A stretch of 64,000 bases of DNA, taken from positions 124,001 to 188,000 of the forward strand of contig WHVA01000027.1 of NCBI GenBank assembly GCA_015179125.1, written 5' to 3'. This stretch comes from Gautieria morchelliformis (Eukaryota > Basidiomycota > Agaricomycetes > Gomphales > Gomphaceae). This document shows, one piece after another, positions 1-10,392 of the stretch. The first letter of the stretch is position 1, and each line of letters begins with the position of its first letter. Both the position numbers and the translations under genes were made by a program. The notes under the pieces are model-generated. The model did not search any database, was not told the DNA's origin, and saw only the letters and a list, made by a program, of their open reading frames with translations.

Positions 1-1880
1 AGGGCGCCCGACACAGGTGACAGGGTTCGAATATCAAGATGAAAACTTACTCACATCGTTCGCTGGCATAACTTTCTCCCTGGTAAATGACTTGCATACG
101 GAGGAGGTTGACAGCTATGGTGTTGCCACCATTGTGCCATGGCGGAATGTTCTACACTCTCCAGAGAAATAACAAAAAACCACTTGCAAGGTTTATGAGA
201 CATGCTAGACCGTCATGATACAGGTTAGTTTTAACTTAGTGATGGAGTGTCAGCTGGGCACCGATGAACGGATGGGAATGACATCTCAAATGACTCCAGT
301 TACACACGCCGGAAACGGATACGTGTCCAAGGCTGCCAAACCGACATCGGTGGCTAAATCAGATTCAACTGTGACTTCCGGATCCTGTGCCAGTGGCAGT
401 GAGAGATGTAGGATGCTGTGGAGTTCTGCTTCTCCTAGAGCTAGGTGGGGGATTCATGTAGTGATCGATGAAATATAGTCAGCTCCAATCGTGCCACTAA
501 TTGGAAATAAAACGCAGGTTGCGCAGCGAAGGCTGTCCGATGACTGGGCAGGGAAACGCGGGCTGCGCTAAGCTATGTATGGCCGGCCGATTATCTGTGA
601 AAACAGAGCCTGGCGAAGATCGTTGCTGGCCAACTGTGTCACGGAAGCCAGCTGTGAGAAGGCTTGTGAAGAACCAGCTGATTCAGAGGCCGTGGAGACC
701 TCGGCCGCAGGTCGGAGCAAACACTTCAGCTCAGTCAAGACAAGCTGAAGGCTACAATAAATTACACGGATCGGTAGAATTTAGTGCACAACTACCGTCT
801 GTCTAAATCATGCCTATCTTTGGCTCAAAATGGAAGAACTTCCATTGACATGTCGAGAAACCAACAAGCTTCCCTTAAGATACGCTGTGGCACGGGAAGT
901 GAGACAAAGCGGATTATATTTAGAAACAGAGGACACCGCCCTACGCAAGCAAATCTTTCTTCAGAGCACGTAATCAGTCGTATCGCTGGCGCCAAGACCG
1001 AACCCCTCCAACCGACGACGACGGCCGGACGCCCTCTCCTGTCTCCATGCCCTTTTACTTCGGCGTCGAAGGAAAAGGTCGGGACGGGAGGACAAACAAA
1101 CGGCAGCGAGACATAAAACCATGAACCGCAGGGAAAAGTACAGAAAAAGAACCAGAAACGAGAGAAAAAAAAGACAGGGATGATTATACGCTACGTGGTT
1201 TGTGGACATTGAAAAAACGGGATGGATTGGTGAACAAAGAGCGTGATATGATTGGAGTTGTATTGGACATGGTCAGGAAAACACAGGAACACGGGCGCGA
1301 AATACGATGATGGATCAGAGACTAGGCGGTCTGACCATCCCAAGCTGGGATGCAAGCGACCTGAAAGAAATGAAAGCGTCCGTGGTGCATGTATATAGGA
1401 TACCAATGCCATACGCGACAGGTTGTCACGGTGTACGCAGCAGAGCAGAGGCGAATACGTTATGTCGAGAATATAGTTGCTCATCGGTGCCGTGATAAGC
1501 AATTCCAAGTAAGAAGTCTAGCGGGCGCGATGGGCGCAATCGGGGTAAAACGTGGATGCCGATTACGACGACGAGCGCGATAAGAGAGCCTTGGGAACCG
1601 GGCGTGTCCCGACCGAGCGCCCGCCGGTCCATCCAGCTTCCAACGAAAAACAAGTGCTGTACAGTCTTGCCCAAACCTCGGCCGGCTACCCTCGACGACC
1701 GACACCTCATGATGACAGTCCAGCACAACACCTTCCAATACGGCAACAACGACGACTCCCGCGGCGTCCACCACACCACGTACGCCCGCGGACGTACCAA
1801 ACCACCATCCACCACGGCCTGCCGGAACTCTTTGTGGCAAGTCGAACTGGCCCGACAACAAACGACCATGTCAGACTAGT
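1..1880. other. Left-edge region, no gene supported
   Basis: Only short overlapping open frames on both strands are present and none resembles a known protein. Several open only at GTG or TTG, and those at 1.4-1.9 kb lie opposite one another, so I read them as chance frames in GC-rich DNA. The part next to 1880 is the 3' flank of the casein kinase gene. On the minus strand an ATG at 140 or 98 followed by a GTGAGT donor near 50 could be the first exon of a gene that runs off the left edge, but one short exon is not enough to call it. Confidence 0.5.
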
Positions 1881-3110
1881 TTACCATTGCATATCCTCCC
1901 GCCTTCCTCCACGCGTGCCAGCAGCGGCCTGCGCCTGCTGCTGCCGAGTCGCAGATCGGAGCCTGGATGTGGGAGTACGAATGATCAGCAGACGGAAACA
2001 AGAAGCGAACGGAAAATGTCGGCACCTACATCCTGTCGTTCTTTGGCTCGTCGTCTTCTTGCACAACCTTGCGTCTGGTCTTGCTGGTACCAGCACTGGC
2101 ATCGTCTTGACCAGCCCGCTGTACGCTCCAATCGAAGACGTAGTCATACTGGTATCCTTCACGGACGAACAAGTCCCTGAAGAGTTTGCGAAGGTATGAA
2201 TAGTCGGGCTTGTCATCGAAGCGCAGGGCACGGCAGTAGTTGAGGAAAATCCCGAACTCGTTAGGAAAACCGCGACAAAGAAGATCCGTAGGCGTTGTCA
2301 TCTTCTTTTCCATAATGCGGTCGTACTTCTGCTTCTTGGTTGCGGCCTTCAGGCCCTGCCAGGGAAGAGCACCGCGAAGGAAGTACATGAGCACGTAGGC
2401 AAGAGACTCCAGGTCGTCACGACGGGCTTGTTCAACGCCCAAGTGGGTGTTGATGGACGTGTACCGGGCGGTGCCCGTAAGGTTCTTGTTCTCACGGTAA
2501 GGGATGTGGAGGTGAGTCTTGGGGTCACGGAATTTTTTAGCAAGCCCGAAGTCGATGACGTTTACTTGGTTGCCACGTTTGCCGATGCCCATGAGGAAGT
2601 TGTCAGGTTTGATGTCTCGGTGGATGAAGTTCCGGGAGTGTATATACTCGACACGTGAAATCTGGCTGAGTGGTCAGGGGGCACGGCTAGTCCCATTCTG
2701 GAAATCACAACGTACGAGTTGATCGGCGAGAAGGAGTACAGTCTTGAGGGAAAATTTTCTGTTGCAGAAGTTGAACAAATCCTCCAAGCTAGGCCCGAGT
2801 AGATCCAACACCATCGCGTTGTAGTCGCATTCGGTGCCAAACCATCTCACAAAGGGGACGCCAACGCCGCCGGCGAGGGTCTTGTACACCTTGCTCTCGT
2901 ACTCGAGCTGGGGATGCTTGGCCTTGACGGACTCTAGCTTGATGGCAACCTCTTCGCCTGAGATGATGTTGACTCCCAGATAGATATCGCCTGAGACGAG
3001 GACAGGGGTTGTAAAACAAAAGAACGAGCAAGAACAATGGAGCATTTACCGAATGAGCCTGATCCGATTTTCTTTCCTAGCCTGTACTTGCCCCCAACTC
3101 TGAGGTCCAT
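1881..3110 (-). CDS. Casein kinase 1, Hhp1/Hrr25 (CK1 delta) type
   Basis: Serine/threonine kinase of the CK1 family, which prefers acidic or pre-phosphorylated substrates and acts in DNA repair, vesicle traffic and cell-cycle control. Four exons: 3110-3050, 2990-2716, 2661-2030 and 1962-1881, with introns of 59, 54 and 67 bp that all follow GT-AG. The spliced product is 349 residues. Visible are the Gly loop (GSGSFG, residues 16-21), ATP lysine K38, HRDIKPDN (catalytic D128), DFG (D149) and the CK1-specific SIN in place of APE. The start is [12 protein letters not shown]; the open frame extends upstream only to a TTG. If the last intron is not spliced, translation would stop at 2026. Splicing it adds the basic tail LRSATRQQQ, which I recall as typical of basidiomycete CK1. 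No C-terminal Cys is present, so it is not of the membrane-anchored type. The length is close to that of fission yeast Hhp1. Confidence 0.93.
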
Positions 3111-4084
3111 TCTGGTTGAAGTTTGGTCGGCCGTGGTGGGCAAATTGTGGTGGGTCTAAAGAGGGGTGGAGTGAGTGACGTTACTGCGAGAGGGGCTTTT
3201 ATAAGAGAAGGCGGGTGGCGACTGATGGGAATCATGTGGTTTGTGGACACGTTTTCAGGCTGGCCACAGCATGGGTGGCACCCTGATTCCCAATACGACA
3301 AAAGAAAACCGTAGTCAGGTAGTACGAAATACAAGACTCACAGGTATTAAAAATTCGAGTGGGTGGTGAGCGGAAAGGAGGAGGTGAGGGCGGTGAACAA
3401 GGGTCTTTTTCACACGGGCCCCTTTACTCAGTTACAATTGAGCCTCCGCTCTTACCCGTTCAAGCGCGCTGCCTTTCACCGCACCGACTCCGGGCTCAAT
3501 TGCCTGCTGGCGCTCGAACTTTCGAATAAAATGCGGATCCCATGCCTTTCCAAACGTAGTTTTCACAGCGGATAAGCAGCCACGTCACGCACTGCGTGAT
3601 CATATACTCGAATCGGGCACGCTGCACTCGCATTTCTTTAGCATATCAGACACTTACAGTATGCCAAGATCGTGCATGCTTTCTGACCTACAACGGATCA
3701 CCTGTGTTATCTTGTATTCCATCAGGGTGCCGAGAAGCTTGGGTACAGCAACTGATGTTCTCAGACTCCTTGTCTGGCTATCCTTCGGATGCACCCTGTA
3801 TTCAAATTTCAAAGTAGCACGTCGCCTCAAAACGCCGTATGTCTCGCCTACGATATTGCTGTTGAGCGCCGAATTTGTATATGTTGATCGTGCCTTGGCC
3901 TCTCACCGAGTCGCTCGGACACTGTTCCCGCAGCATTCAATGCTCTGTTTACAACCAAGGACAGCCTTGACATTTACTTTATCAGACAATGAGTGGGTTG
4001 GTATAGCATTATAAGACCAAGGTAACAGTACAATTATGATTATGATTTATGGCTAAAGCTTCCACAATGGCAGAAAATCAACGT
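3111..4084. other. Intergenic: casein kinase promoter and oxidoreductase 3' flank
   Basis: Both neighbours are on the minus strand, so this holds the upstream region of the kinase (near 3110) and the downstream flank of the oxidoreductase. No convincing open frame, repeat or RNA gene is seen. Confidence 0.6.
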
Positions 4085-5367
4085 TCAGTCCACGAGACCT
4101 AGACCCTTCCGTACGGCGGGGATGAACAAGGCTTTGCCCTTGACCGTCGAGGTAACCGAGTCCCCAAACATCAAACCCCATAGCCAGCCGAAGAATGATA
4201 CGCCACCAGTCTGCAAACATATCTCAGTCAACCGCTTCAGACAATCTGACCAGGCTACTCACACTGCCCATGGTAAGCACGAGAATGTCCGCCTGGCCTT
4301 TGTATTCCTTCTTTGGTTGAACACCGTTAAGGACGCTCGAAACGTTCGCGGCAACGACGCCAATATGCACAGGGTACTTCCCAAATTGTTTTTGCTCGGG
4401 AAAGTCAATAGCGTCACCCATAGCAAAAATGGTGGGGTGTGCCGCCAATTGCAGTGTCGGCTTGATGTGAAGGAAGCCTCGTTCATCTGCAACGTCCTTT
4501 CCTAAGGCATCGACGATCCATGATGTATTCGGGCGGCCTCCTCGCGCTGGGACGATCAGGTCCGCGTTAAGCTTCACACCTTTGCGCGTGGTGACTGGTG
4601 TGCCTTCGGGTAACGGATCGATGAAGTCGTCGAGGATGACTTCCACACCTCGGTGACGGATGCGCCGTTCCACATCCTTTCGGACCTTGTCTGGGTAAGC
4701 CTTGTTCAGTAGCTTCTTGCCGCCATGCACGATGGTAATTTTTTTGTCCTGTTTCATTATGGCGTTAGGGACGAATGGAGAATCAGTGACGAGTCACATA
4801 CCGGATAAAATTGCTTGAGTTCTCCCGCAAGTTCTGCGTCAAGGCACGTAAGAGGACATTTGCAGACTCGGTCAGGGTTAACTCACCGATTCCGACAGCT
4901 CCGCCGCCTCCGATGACAATCTTTTCCGCGTTTCGAAATTTGGCCCTCCATTCTTTAATATGCTCCTGCACCCCCGCTGCATCGAAAGGGAAGTCGAGGA
5001 AAGCTTCCCACTTGAACCCAGGAGCGAGGACTAGTACGTCGTAGTGGACGGACTGGCCATCCTGCAAAATGACTTTACCGCCCACTTTGGATCCCTTCTC
5101 TGTCTCGATTGCCGTAACGGTACCGTGCTTGAACGTGCCGTTGCCGTTCACGAAGAGCTTGTCGTACGGGATGAGCATTCTGTTCTCCAGGGATCCTTCC
5201 TCAGTAGCGAGCAGCCTCAGGGTCGCGGGATAATAAACCATGTATGGGTGAGCAGATATTAGCGTTACGCTGTGCTTTGTGCTGTCCAGCTTCGCTGAGA
5301 GTGCACGAGCTAGGCCTGCGCCAGAGCCGCCTCCCCCAACGATGACAACTTGTCTTTTAGGTGACAT
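4085..5367 (-). CDS. AIF/FSP1-like FAD-dependent NAD(P)H oxidoreductase
   Basis: Pyridine-nucleotide-disulphide oxidoreductase fold of the AMID/FSP1 (AIF-M2) family. Members reduce quinones with NAD(P)H and are linked to cell death or lipid-oxidation protection; the role here is inferred from the family. Four exons: 5367-4887, 4833-4802 (a 32-nt micro-exon), 4748-4263 and 4210-4085, giving 374 residues, the usual length. Introns are 53, 53 and 52 bp. The N terminus has the FAD dinucleotide site VVIVGGGGSGAGLA. The second nucleotide-binding site, IGGGGAVGIELAGEL, is only restored when the micro-exon is joined. The C-terminal half has IFAMGDAIDF, the FAD-ribityl GD motif. The last exon encodes a conserved tail ending in RKGLGLVD; without splicing the frame would end at 4224. 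No mitochondrial presequence or transmembrane segment is evident. Confidence 0.9.
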
Positions 5368-6102
5368 GGAAGCAGGAGGCTATGAAGAGTTGAAGAGGAG
5401 AGTTGGAAGAGGAGTGTTGAGGAGGGTTGGTTGGTTAAAACCGAGAGTCAGACGAAGGTCTTTATACTTGAGAGCCGCTTTCTCATCAAACCCACGAAGC
5501 CTTACGGTGACTTACAGTACAGTACATCCTGACCGATATATAAAATAAGCAACCTGAAGGTATATGATGCCCGAACTTAGTAAGAGTAAGTGGTTGGTGT
5601 GCGATCTCACATCTGGCTCCGTAATTTTATGTAAGCCTTGCATACTTTAGGTCTTAACGATGAGAAAATTTGATCGCACAATACCAGTACATATCGGTGA
5701 ACGTACTTACGCGTGAATGAGCTGAGTCATTACAGCACACGTAGCAGCAACTTTTGCATGTCAAGCGCTTTTACATAAGTAGTCTGACATGTATTTTGTC
5801 GCTGCTTATTTGTCTCAATTTGGCACCAGATATATACAGACAGTAAGTTACTTCATACTATCCACCAAGTGTTCCATGCAATCAGCCTAAAGGCAGACAC
5901 TCGTAAATCATTAATCATCATTGGGTTTGCACTAAAAAAACAAGTATACAGACGTCCAGAATACAGTCAACAGCTTGTGGTACATGATGCTGCTCAGTTA
6001 TTAAGAGACCCAGGAATAAAAGCGCGGATGTGGTAAGTTGGGGGCACAAAAACAGGGAGTTGGAACCATAGATAAAGCTCCCACGCATCTTAAATATTTC
6101 CA
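5368..6102. other. Intergenic: oxidoreductase promoter and F-box gene 3' flank
   Basis: AT-richer spacer without a supported gene. A TATA-like TTTATAC near 5461 lies about 95 bp upstream of the oxidoreductase start on its minus strand, but its orientation and role are uncertain. Confidence 0.5.
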
Positions 6103-8616
6103 TTATATGATGATACATCCTCGATCGTCCTCGTTCGCAAAAGAAGACCCTGTCGGGGTTGATGAACCGGAACCAGGCAACCTAGCCCATTGAGTAAGCC
6201 ACCTGGGTCTTGATGACGGGCCCGCGCCACTATTGCCGGAAAGCAGCTCCTCGTCGTCGTCAAAATTGAGCCCACTCCGTCTGCAATCCTCCCCGAGCAC
6301 ACCAGCGTGAGTATTCCGCCTTGAATTTAGCGCCAGCTTTCGCCGTTTCTCGCGTGCCTGTCGAATCGCATCCACGGCCTGCCACGACCAGAAGCTCTTG
6401 ATGGCGACCCGCGTATCATCGCAGTCGTCCACGTCCATCCCACCAAGGACCCCTGCAGCGCCGAGATCCTCCACGTCTCTCGAGTCGACATAGCCAAGTA
6501 AACGCGCCTCGTAATGCCGATAACCTTTCCTGGCACGCGTTCGGCCTGAGCTCGCCAGCTCCTTGACTAGCGATTCCGTGATTGCTCGACAATCTACGGC
6601 TACGACTTCGGCGCCACGCAGCCGCCGCTGCCCGACAAGCTTTACGAATTCCCTCACGACCATGCCCGAGATCCGCGTGTTGTCGCACTCCAAAACAGTG
6701 AGGCGACGGCACGCTCGTATAAGCCCAAGTAAGGCGTCATTGGTGACGCTGAGGGCGTAAGACAAAATCAGATGCTCGAGGTTACTCCCAGGCGGTGGTG
6801 GCAGCGGCTGAACGCGGGCGCCTCGCCTTACAACGTTGCCTGGAGGGCTTACCGTAAGGACCTCAAGGACAGCGTCCGTAATATCAGAAGCGTCTTCCAA
6901 GTCGAGGCGTCGCAGAAGAGGAGTCGTGGCCAGCAAACGTACGAGACCCTCGTCCTTTAAACCTTGCCCAATCCCTGCGAGCTCCAGAAACTCCAGCTGT
7001 GATACGCAGTGGGCCAAATGTGTGCAAGCCAAATCCGTTAGGAGAAAACATGACGACAGGTTCAAGTGCCGAAGGCGTGTCATACGCTTGACGCAAGGTC
7101 CGAACTCAGTCGCCGGGTCACGACCCATCTCACGGGCACTAAGTTCAACCTTGCATTGACACGAGGTATAAGATGGCAAATCCCATGCTTCGTCCCACGT
7201 CACGAATGCCTCAACTGCCTTGTCGGTAAGGTCGCGCGCACCGCTGAGGTCTAAAACCTCCAGGTGTGGTGCAGCCTTGCCAAGGACAGTAAGGACTTCC
7301 TCGGTGAGTCGTCTGAGACCAGACGCTCTCAGGACCCTCAGCCTTGGGGTAGGACTGTCCGACTGCCCCGCACCGACAGCCCGTGAGCGTATCGGGACGC
7401 TGCCTTCGTCGCTTGTCCAGGATCTCCACCGTGCGGCGCCGTCACCCAAAAGATAGAGGAGGCCATCAGCATCCATGTTCGGACATCTACCCAGGTCTAG
7501 CGATTCTATTCCGGGACAAAACGCTGACATTACACCACAGGTTGTGTTTGTGACAGCCCCCAGTCCACGCAGATCGACACTGCATAAGCTAGGTGAGCGA
7601 AGAAGCACATGGTGCAGAGACGGTGTCGTGAGAGATGTGCAAGTGCGGAGAGAGAGATGTGTTAGGTTCGTGGAGGGGAATGAAGGCGCTCTCGTGGATT
7701 CGGTGCTTTGCACAGGGCAAAGCATATGATCTGACTCAGTGGGCAAGATGGCGAGTGAATGTACAAGGGCACGGAGCATTACAGGATCAAGATGCGTCCA
7801 TCCTCGCAGACTAAGAGAGCGAACGAAAGATCCTGCATGCGCCACCAGCCGTAGAAGCAGCGCAGAGGACAGGTGAGGTGGTGACGACGCTATGTCCAAG
7901 ACGTCCCACAGCTGGCCATCGAATACCAGCGACTGCCATGCCTTGGAAACCTGCCAGATAACATTTGAGATAATAAATAATAACACATGAATAAATATAC
8001 CCACTCGGCCGAGCTTGACAAGTTCGCGCAGGCCCTTGTCGCGTCCAACCCACCGGGTCTTACTCGCAACACGTACGGTCCACAGCTGGTCATGGCCTTC
8101 CCCACGCTCTGCACGCTGATGCTCCTCCTCGTGAATACTTACTAGGGCTTTTAACACGGCCAACTGCAACTCTGTAGGAAGCGTGTCGTTGAAAGGGTTC
8201 GATGACACCACAACGTCTTGGCAGGTTGGTTGGATCTCGGCCTGCTCACATGTCATTTGGGTATGCTCCCCTTGGTCCGGCCCGTTGCTAGACTCGCTAG
8301 CATGGCAACTGAGTAGTATAGGTTCTGACATTCTGCGATGCTTCGATGGCAAAACAGGGTTGACGGCCTCAGAGTTGCTTGTGGGGACACAGAAGGTCCC
8401 AGATGCTGCGCTGATTCCTCCTCGTTCTTCTGGCTCGCCGACTGACACCGATCCATAAGATGCAGGTGCATAACGAGCCTGAGTGTCTGGGGGCGAGTGC
8501 TGAGGTCGCACGGTCGCCGTTAGTTGTGCCAGCTTGGAGTGCTCGGCCTCGTCGTCGCTGTTATCCCCGACTCTTTCCGAAAGACAGGGAGGGTCTCGTC
8601 GAACGCAAACGTGCAT
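6103..8616 (-). CDS. F-box/LRR protein with C-terminal CaaX-like box
   Basis: Probable substrate receptor of an SCF ubiquitin ligase. The frame is open for 837 codons, but an in-frame 54-bp GT-AG intron at 7951-8004 would otherwise insert a hydrophobic stretch (GIFIHVLLFIISN) into the F-box. Spliced length is 819 residues. The F-box starts at about residue 144 (FNDTLPTELQLAVL), contains a long loop, and resumes at VSKAWQSLVF. At least eight cysteine-containing-type LRRs follow (LRHLNLSSCFLLTD, LEVLDLSGARDLTD, LEHLILSYALSVTN). A conserved-looking KSFWSWQAVDAIRQAREKRRK block and a low-complexity Ser/Gly/Pro tail end the protein. The last four residues are CIII, a CaaX-like prenylation box, as in mammalian FBXL2, which ends in a CaaX motif. 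The N-terminal 130 residues are probably disordered, and an upstream exon cannot be excluded. Confidence 0.85.
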   Translation of the reverse strand: MHVCVRRDPPCLSERVGDNSDDEAEHSKLAQLTATVRPQHSPPDTQARYAPASYGSVSVGEPEERGGISAASGTFCVPTSNSEAVNPVLPSKHRRMSEPILLSCHASESSNGPDQGEHTQMTCEQAEIQPTCQDVVVSSNPFNDTLPTELQLAVLKALVSIHEEEHQRAERGEGHDQLWTVRVASKTRWVGRDKGLRELVKLGRVGIFIHVLLFIISNVIWQVSKAWQSLVFDGQLWDVLDIASSPPHLSSALLLRLVAHAGSFVRSLSLRGWTHLDPVMLRALVHSLAILPTESDHMLCPVQSTESTRAPSFPSTNLTHLSLRTCTSLTTPSLHHVLLRSPSLCSVDLRGLGAVTNTTCGVMSAFCPGIESLDLGRCPNMDADGLLYLLGDGAARWRSWTSDEGSVPIRSRAVGAGQSDSPTPRLRVLRASGLRRLTEEVLTVLGKAAPHLEVLDLSGARDLTDKAVEAFVTWDEAWDLPSYTSCQCKVELSAREMGRDPATEFGPCVKRMTRLRHLNLSSCFLLTDLACTHLAHCVSQLEFLELAGIGQGLKDEGLVRLLATTPLLRRLDLEDASDITDAVLEVLTVSPPGNVVRRGARVQPLPPPPGSNLEHLILSYALSVTNDALLGLIRACRRLTVLECDNTRISGMVVREFVKLVGQRRLRGAEVVAVDCRAITESLVKELASSGRTRARKGYRHYEARLLGYVDSRDVEDLGAAGVLGGMDVDDCDDTRVAIKSFWSWQAVDAIRQAREKRRKLALNSRRNTHAGVLGEDCRRSGLNFDDDEELLSGNSGAGPSSRPRWLTQWARLPGSGSSTPTGSSFANEDDRGCIII

Positions 8617-9479
8617 CCTTCACACTGACGGGGATTCACTTGTACTAAGTTGAGTCATGTTAGGGGATGCCCAGGCCCGATTCTCTCCGAAGAGGGGTGT
8701 GTTCATGTGTTCATTTAGGGGTGACCACAGTGTACCACCCGAATATCCAGATCACGTGGCAGCGCGATGAGTTAAGGCACCGGCACCCAGCCAGCGGAAC
8801 CGTTTTCTTTCCATTCCACTCTCTCAAGCCTCATCGTCACTCGCTTCCATAGTAGAGAAATAACCCACGACATCGCCATCTCAAGTACAACACAACCAGC
8901 GCACCGGACAAAGCACGCCATCCAACAATGCTTCGGGACACCGCCCAACGCCTTAACATTTAGACCAGCTTCCGTCTAATCCCCCACCACCACCAGGAAC
9001 CGAGAACCCCTTGCCCCAACATCCACCACTGTTATAGCCATGCTGTGCACCAAGTTCTGCCAACTGCCACTTATAACAACCCCACTAACACCACCTCCAA
9101 CAACTCCACTAACCCCGCCACCTCAGACAACTCCACTAGCTCTGGGTGGCAGGGTCCCAGGCTGCTGGTGCTGTAAGGCCACCAGAGCCCATAGTAACTT
9201 GAGGTGGGGTGCTACATGACAGTGCTCACGGTGCCCTATGGGTCTGTAGGGATGTTGGCATCAACAGACAGGGTGGGGTGTGAGGTTGCGCAATTGTGGG
9301 ACCATGGTGTGAGGTTGGCTGGATGGTTGCTCTTCATTTGCATTTTGGCTCTAGGTCTCTGGCCATATGCAACATTGACCTACCATTCTATACTTATTAT
9401 TCTTGAGACAATCTAAACCTTTATACATAGTAAGATAGTCAAATAAAATACTTTACAGATACTATACAAATACTCTTAC
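8617..9479. other. Intergenic: F-box gene promoter and low-complexity DNA
   Basis: No gene supported. About 9050-9140 is a degenerate minisatellite of acaac/ccacta units (aacaactccactaac repeated with drift). A G/T-rich stretch with repeated gtggggtg follows at 9200-9320. This marks the change from gene space to the transposon-rich region. Confidence 0.5.
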
Positions 9480-9744
9480 TGTTACAACATGATCCTTTGG
9501 AGGGGGGTTGACCAAGCTCAGGAGCGAAACCTGAGGTAAGATCTGAGGTTACTGAGTGAGATTCAAATAGGAAAGTCGGAGAGGGACTCGGCTTCAGCTT
9601 GTGTGCTATGCCTGCCCTACACACGAGTCCCAATTTCCTAGGTAAAATAAATAAGAGGTGAGTACTTAGAAACTAACTAAGGATCAAAGGGGGTACGAGA
9701 GTTGATATTCAGACTGAGGAATAGGTGTGCATACAGGAGGGTTT
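9480..9744 (-). repeat. R1 LTR fragment (solo)
   Basis: Diverged copy of the sequence at 28158-28443, which serves as the 5' LTR of gypsy remnant G4. Read on the minus strand it ends in a TAACA-type terminus at 9480. It stops abruptly at 9744 where chromovirus G1 begins. No internal domain accompanies it, so it is a solo LTR or fragment. Confidence 0.6.
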
Positions 9745-10205
9745 TGTCAGGGGACACCCTGTTTTCCATTTCCAGTTCCGACTCCATTTCCGACTCCGCT
9801 TCCGGTTCCGATTCCATCTCCGCATCCGCTTTCTGGAACGATTCCGCTTCTGGGAGAACTTCCACCAGTTCCGTTCGCCTTGCCAGTTCCACTCCAATTT
9901 CCGACTTCCGCCCCGGAACAGTGTCGGAAATCAAGCGACTCGCATAATAGGTGGCATCAAGGGTCGATCAAGGGTCAGGGGGATGCAGGGTTGATGGCGG
10001 GTGCCAAGTGTTGTCCCTGGCTGCGCAGCGTAGTATAATACGGACTCGCTGACATTGGGGGTCCTTAGACTTTTCTCTTTGGATTTCCCCTTGTCAGGTG
10101 AGAATCCCCTCTTTGTATGCTCTGTTCATTTATACATACTTTGGATTTCCCCTTGTCAGTTGTGTGGTAGTGTGATCTCCACGACTAGCCAGGGTTGCCC
10201 TTACA
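9745..10205 (+). repeat. G1 5' LTR
   Basis: 461 bp with termini TGTCAGGGG and CCCTTACA. The first 200 bp is a hexanucleotide-like array of tccgat/tccgct units, open in one sense frame and also on the antisense strand. U3 ends with a TATA element; R begins near 10064. Five further LTRs of this family lie in the window. Confidence 0.92.
10033..10067 (+). promoter_or_regulatory. G1 LTR TATA box and inferred transcription start
   Basis: TATAATA at 10034-10040 lies about 28-30 bp upstream of CCTTAGACTTTTCT at 10063-10076. The inferred RNA 5' end is the strand complementary to the primer site just after the LTR, as expected for self-primed elements. The same arrangement is kept in G2. Confidence 0.55.
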
Positions 10206-10207
10206 GC

Positions 10208-10217
10208 AGAAAAGTCT
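10208..10217 (+). other. G1 primer-binding site, self-priming (Tf1-like)
   Basis: AGAAAAGTCT, two bases after the LTR, is the exact reverse complement of AGACTTTTCT at 10067-10076 in the LTR. No TGG-type site complementary to a tRNA 3' end is present. In Tf1/sushi elements the 5' end of the mRNA folds back on such a site to prime minus-strand DNA. Confidence 0.65.
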
Positions 10218-10392
10218 CTCCCCTAGAGGACCGGCGGTCGTACTGCACGTTGCATTCGCCATAGGTGCGTTCGGAATCGGAGACAGCGACTCGGAGATCG
10301 CAACCTCTTCCGCACATACAGCGTACGACAGCCCCTCTTCTTACGTCGAGCTCCCAACCCCGGAAATCCCGTCCCATATTTCTCCTTCCAAC

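Noticed and set aside
1552..2199. Plus-strand open frame of 215 codons
   Set aside because: Starts at GTG and overlaps the last casein kinase exons in antisense; no domain seen.
7951..8004. Transmembrane segment in the F-box protein
   Set aside because: Explained by a retained 54-bp intron in the reading frame.
10195..10392. N-terminal extension of G1 Gag
   Set aside because: Frame is open but has no ATG and starts in the LTR; G2 Gag begins at the equivalent ATG (31242).
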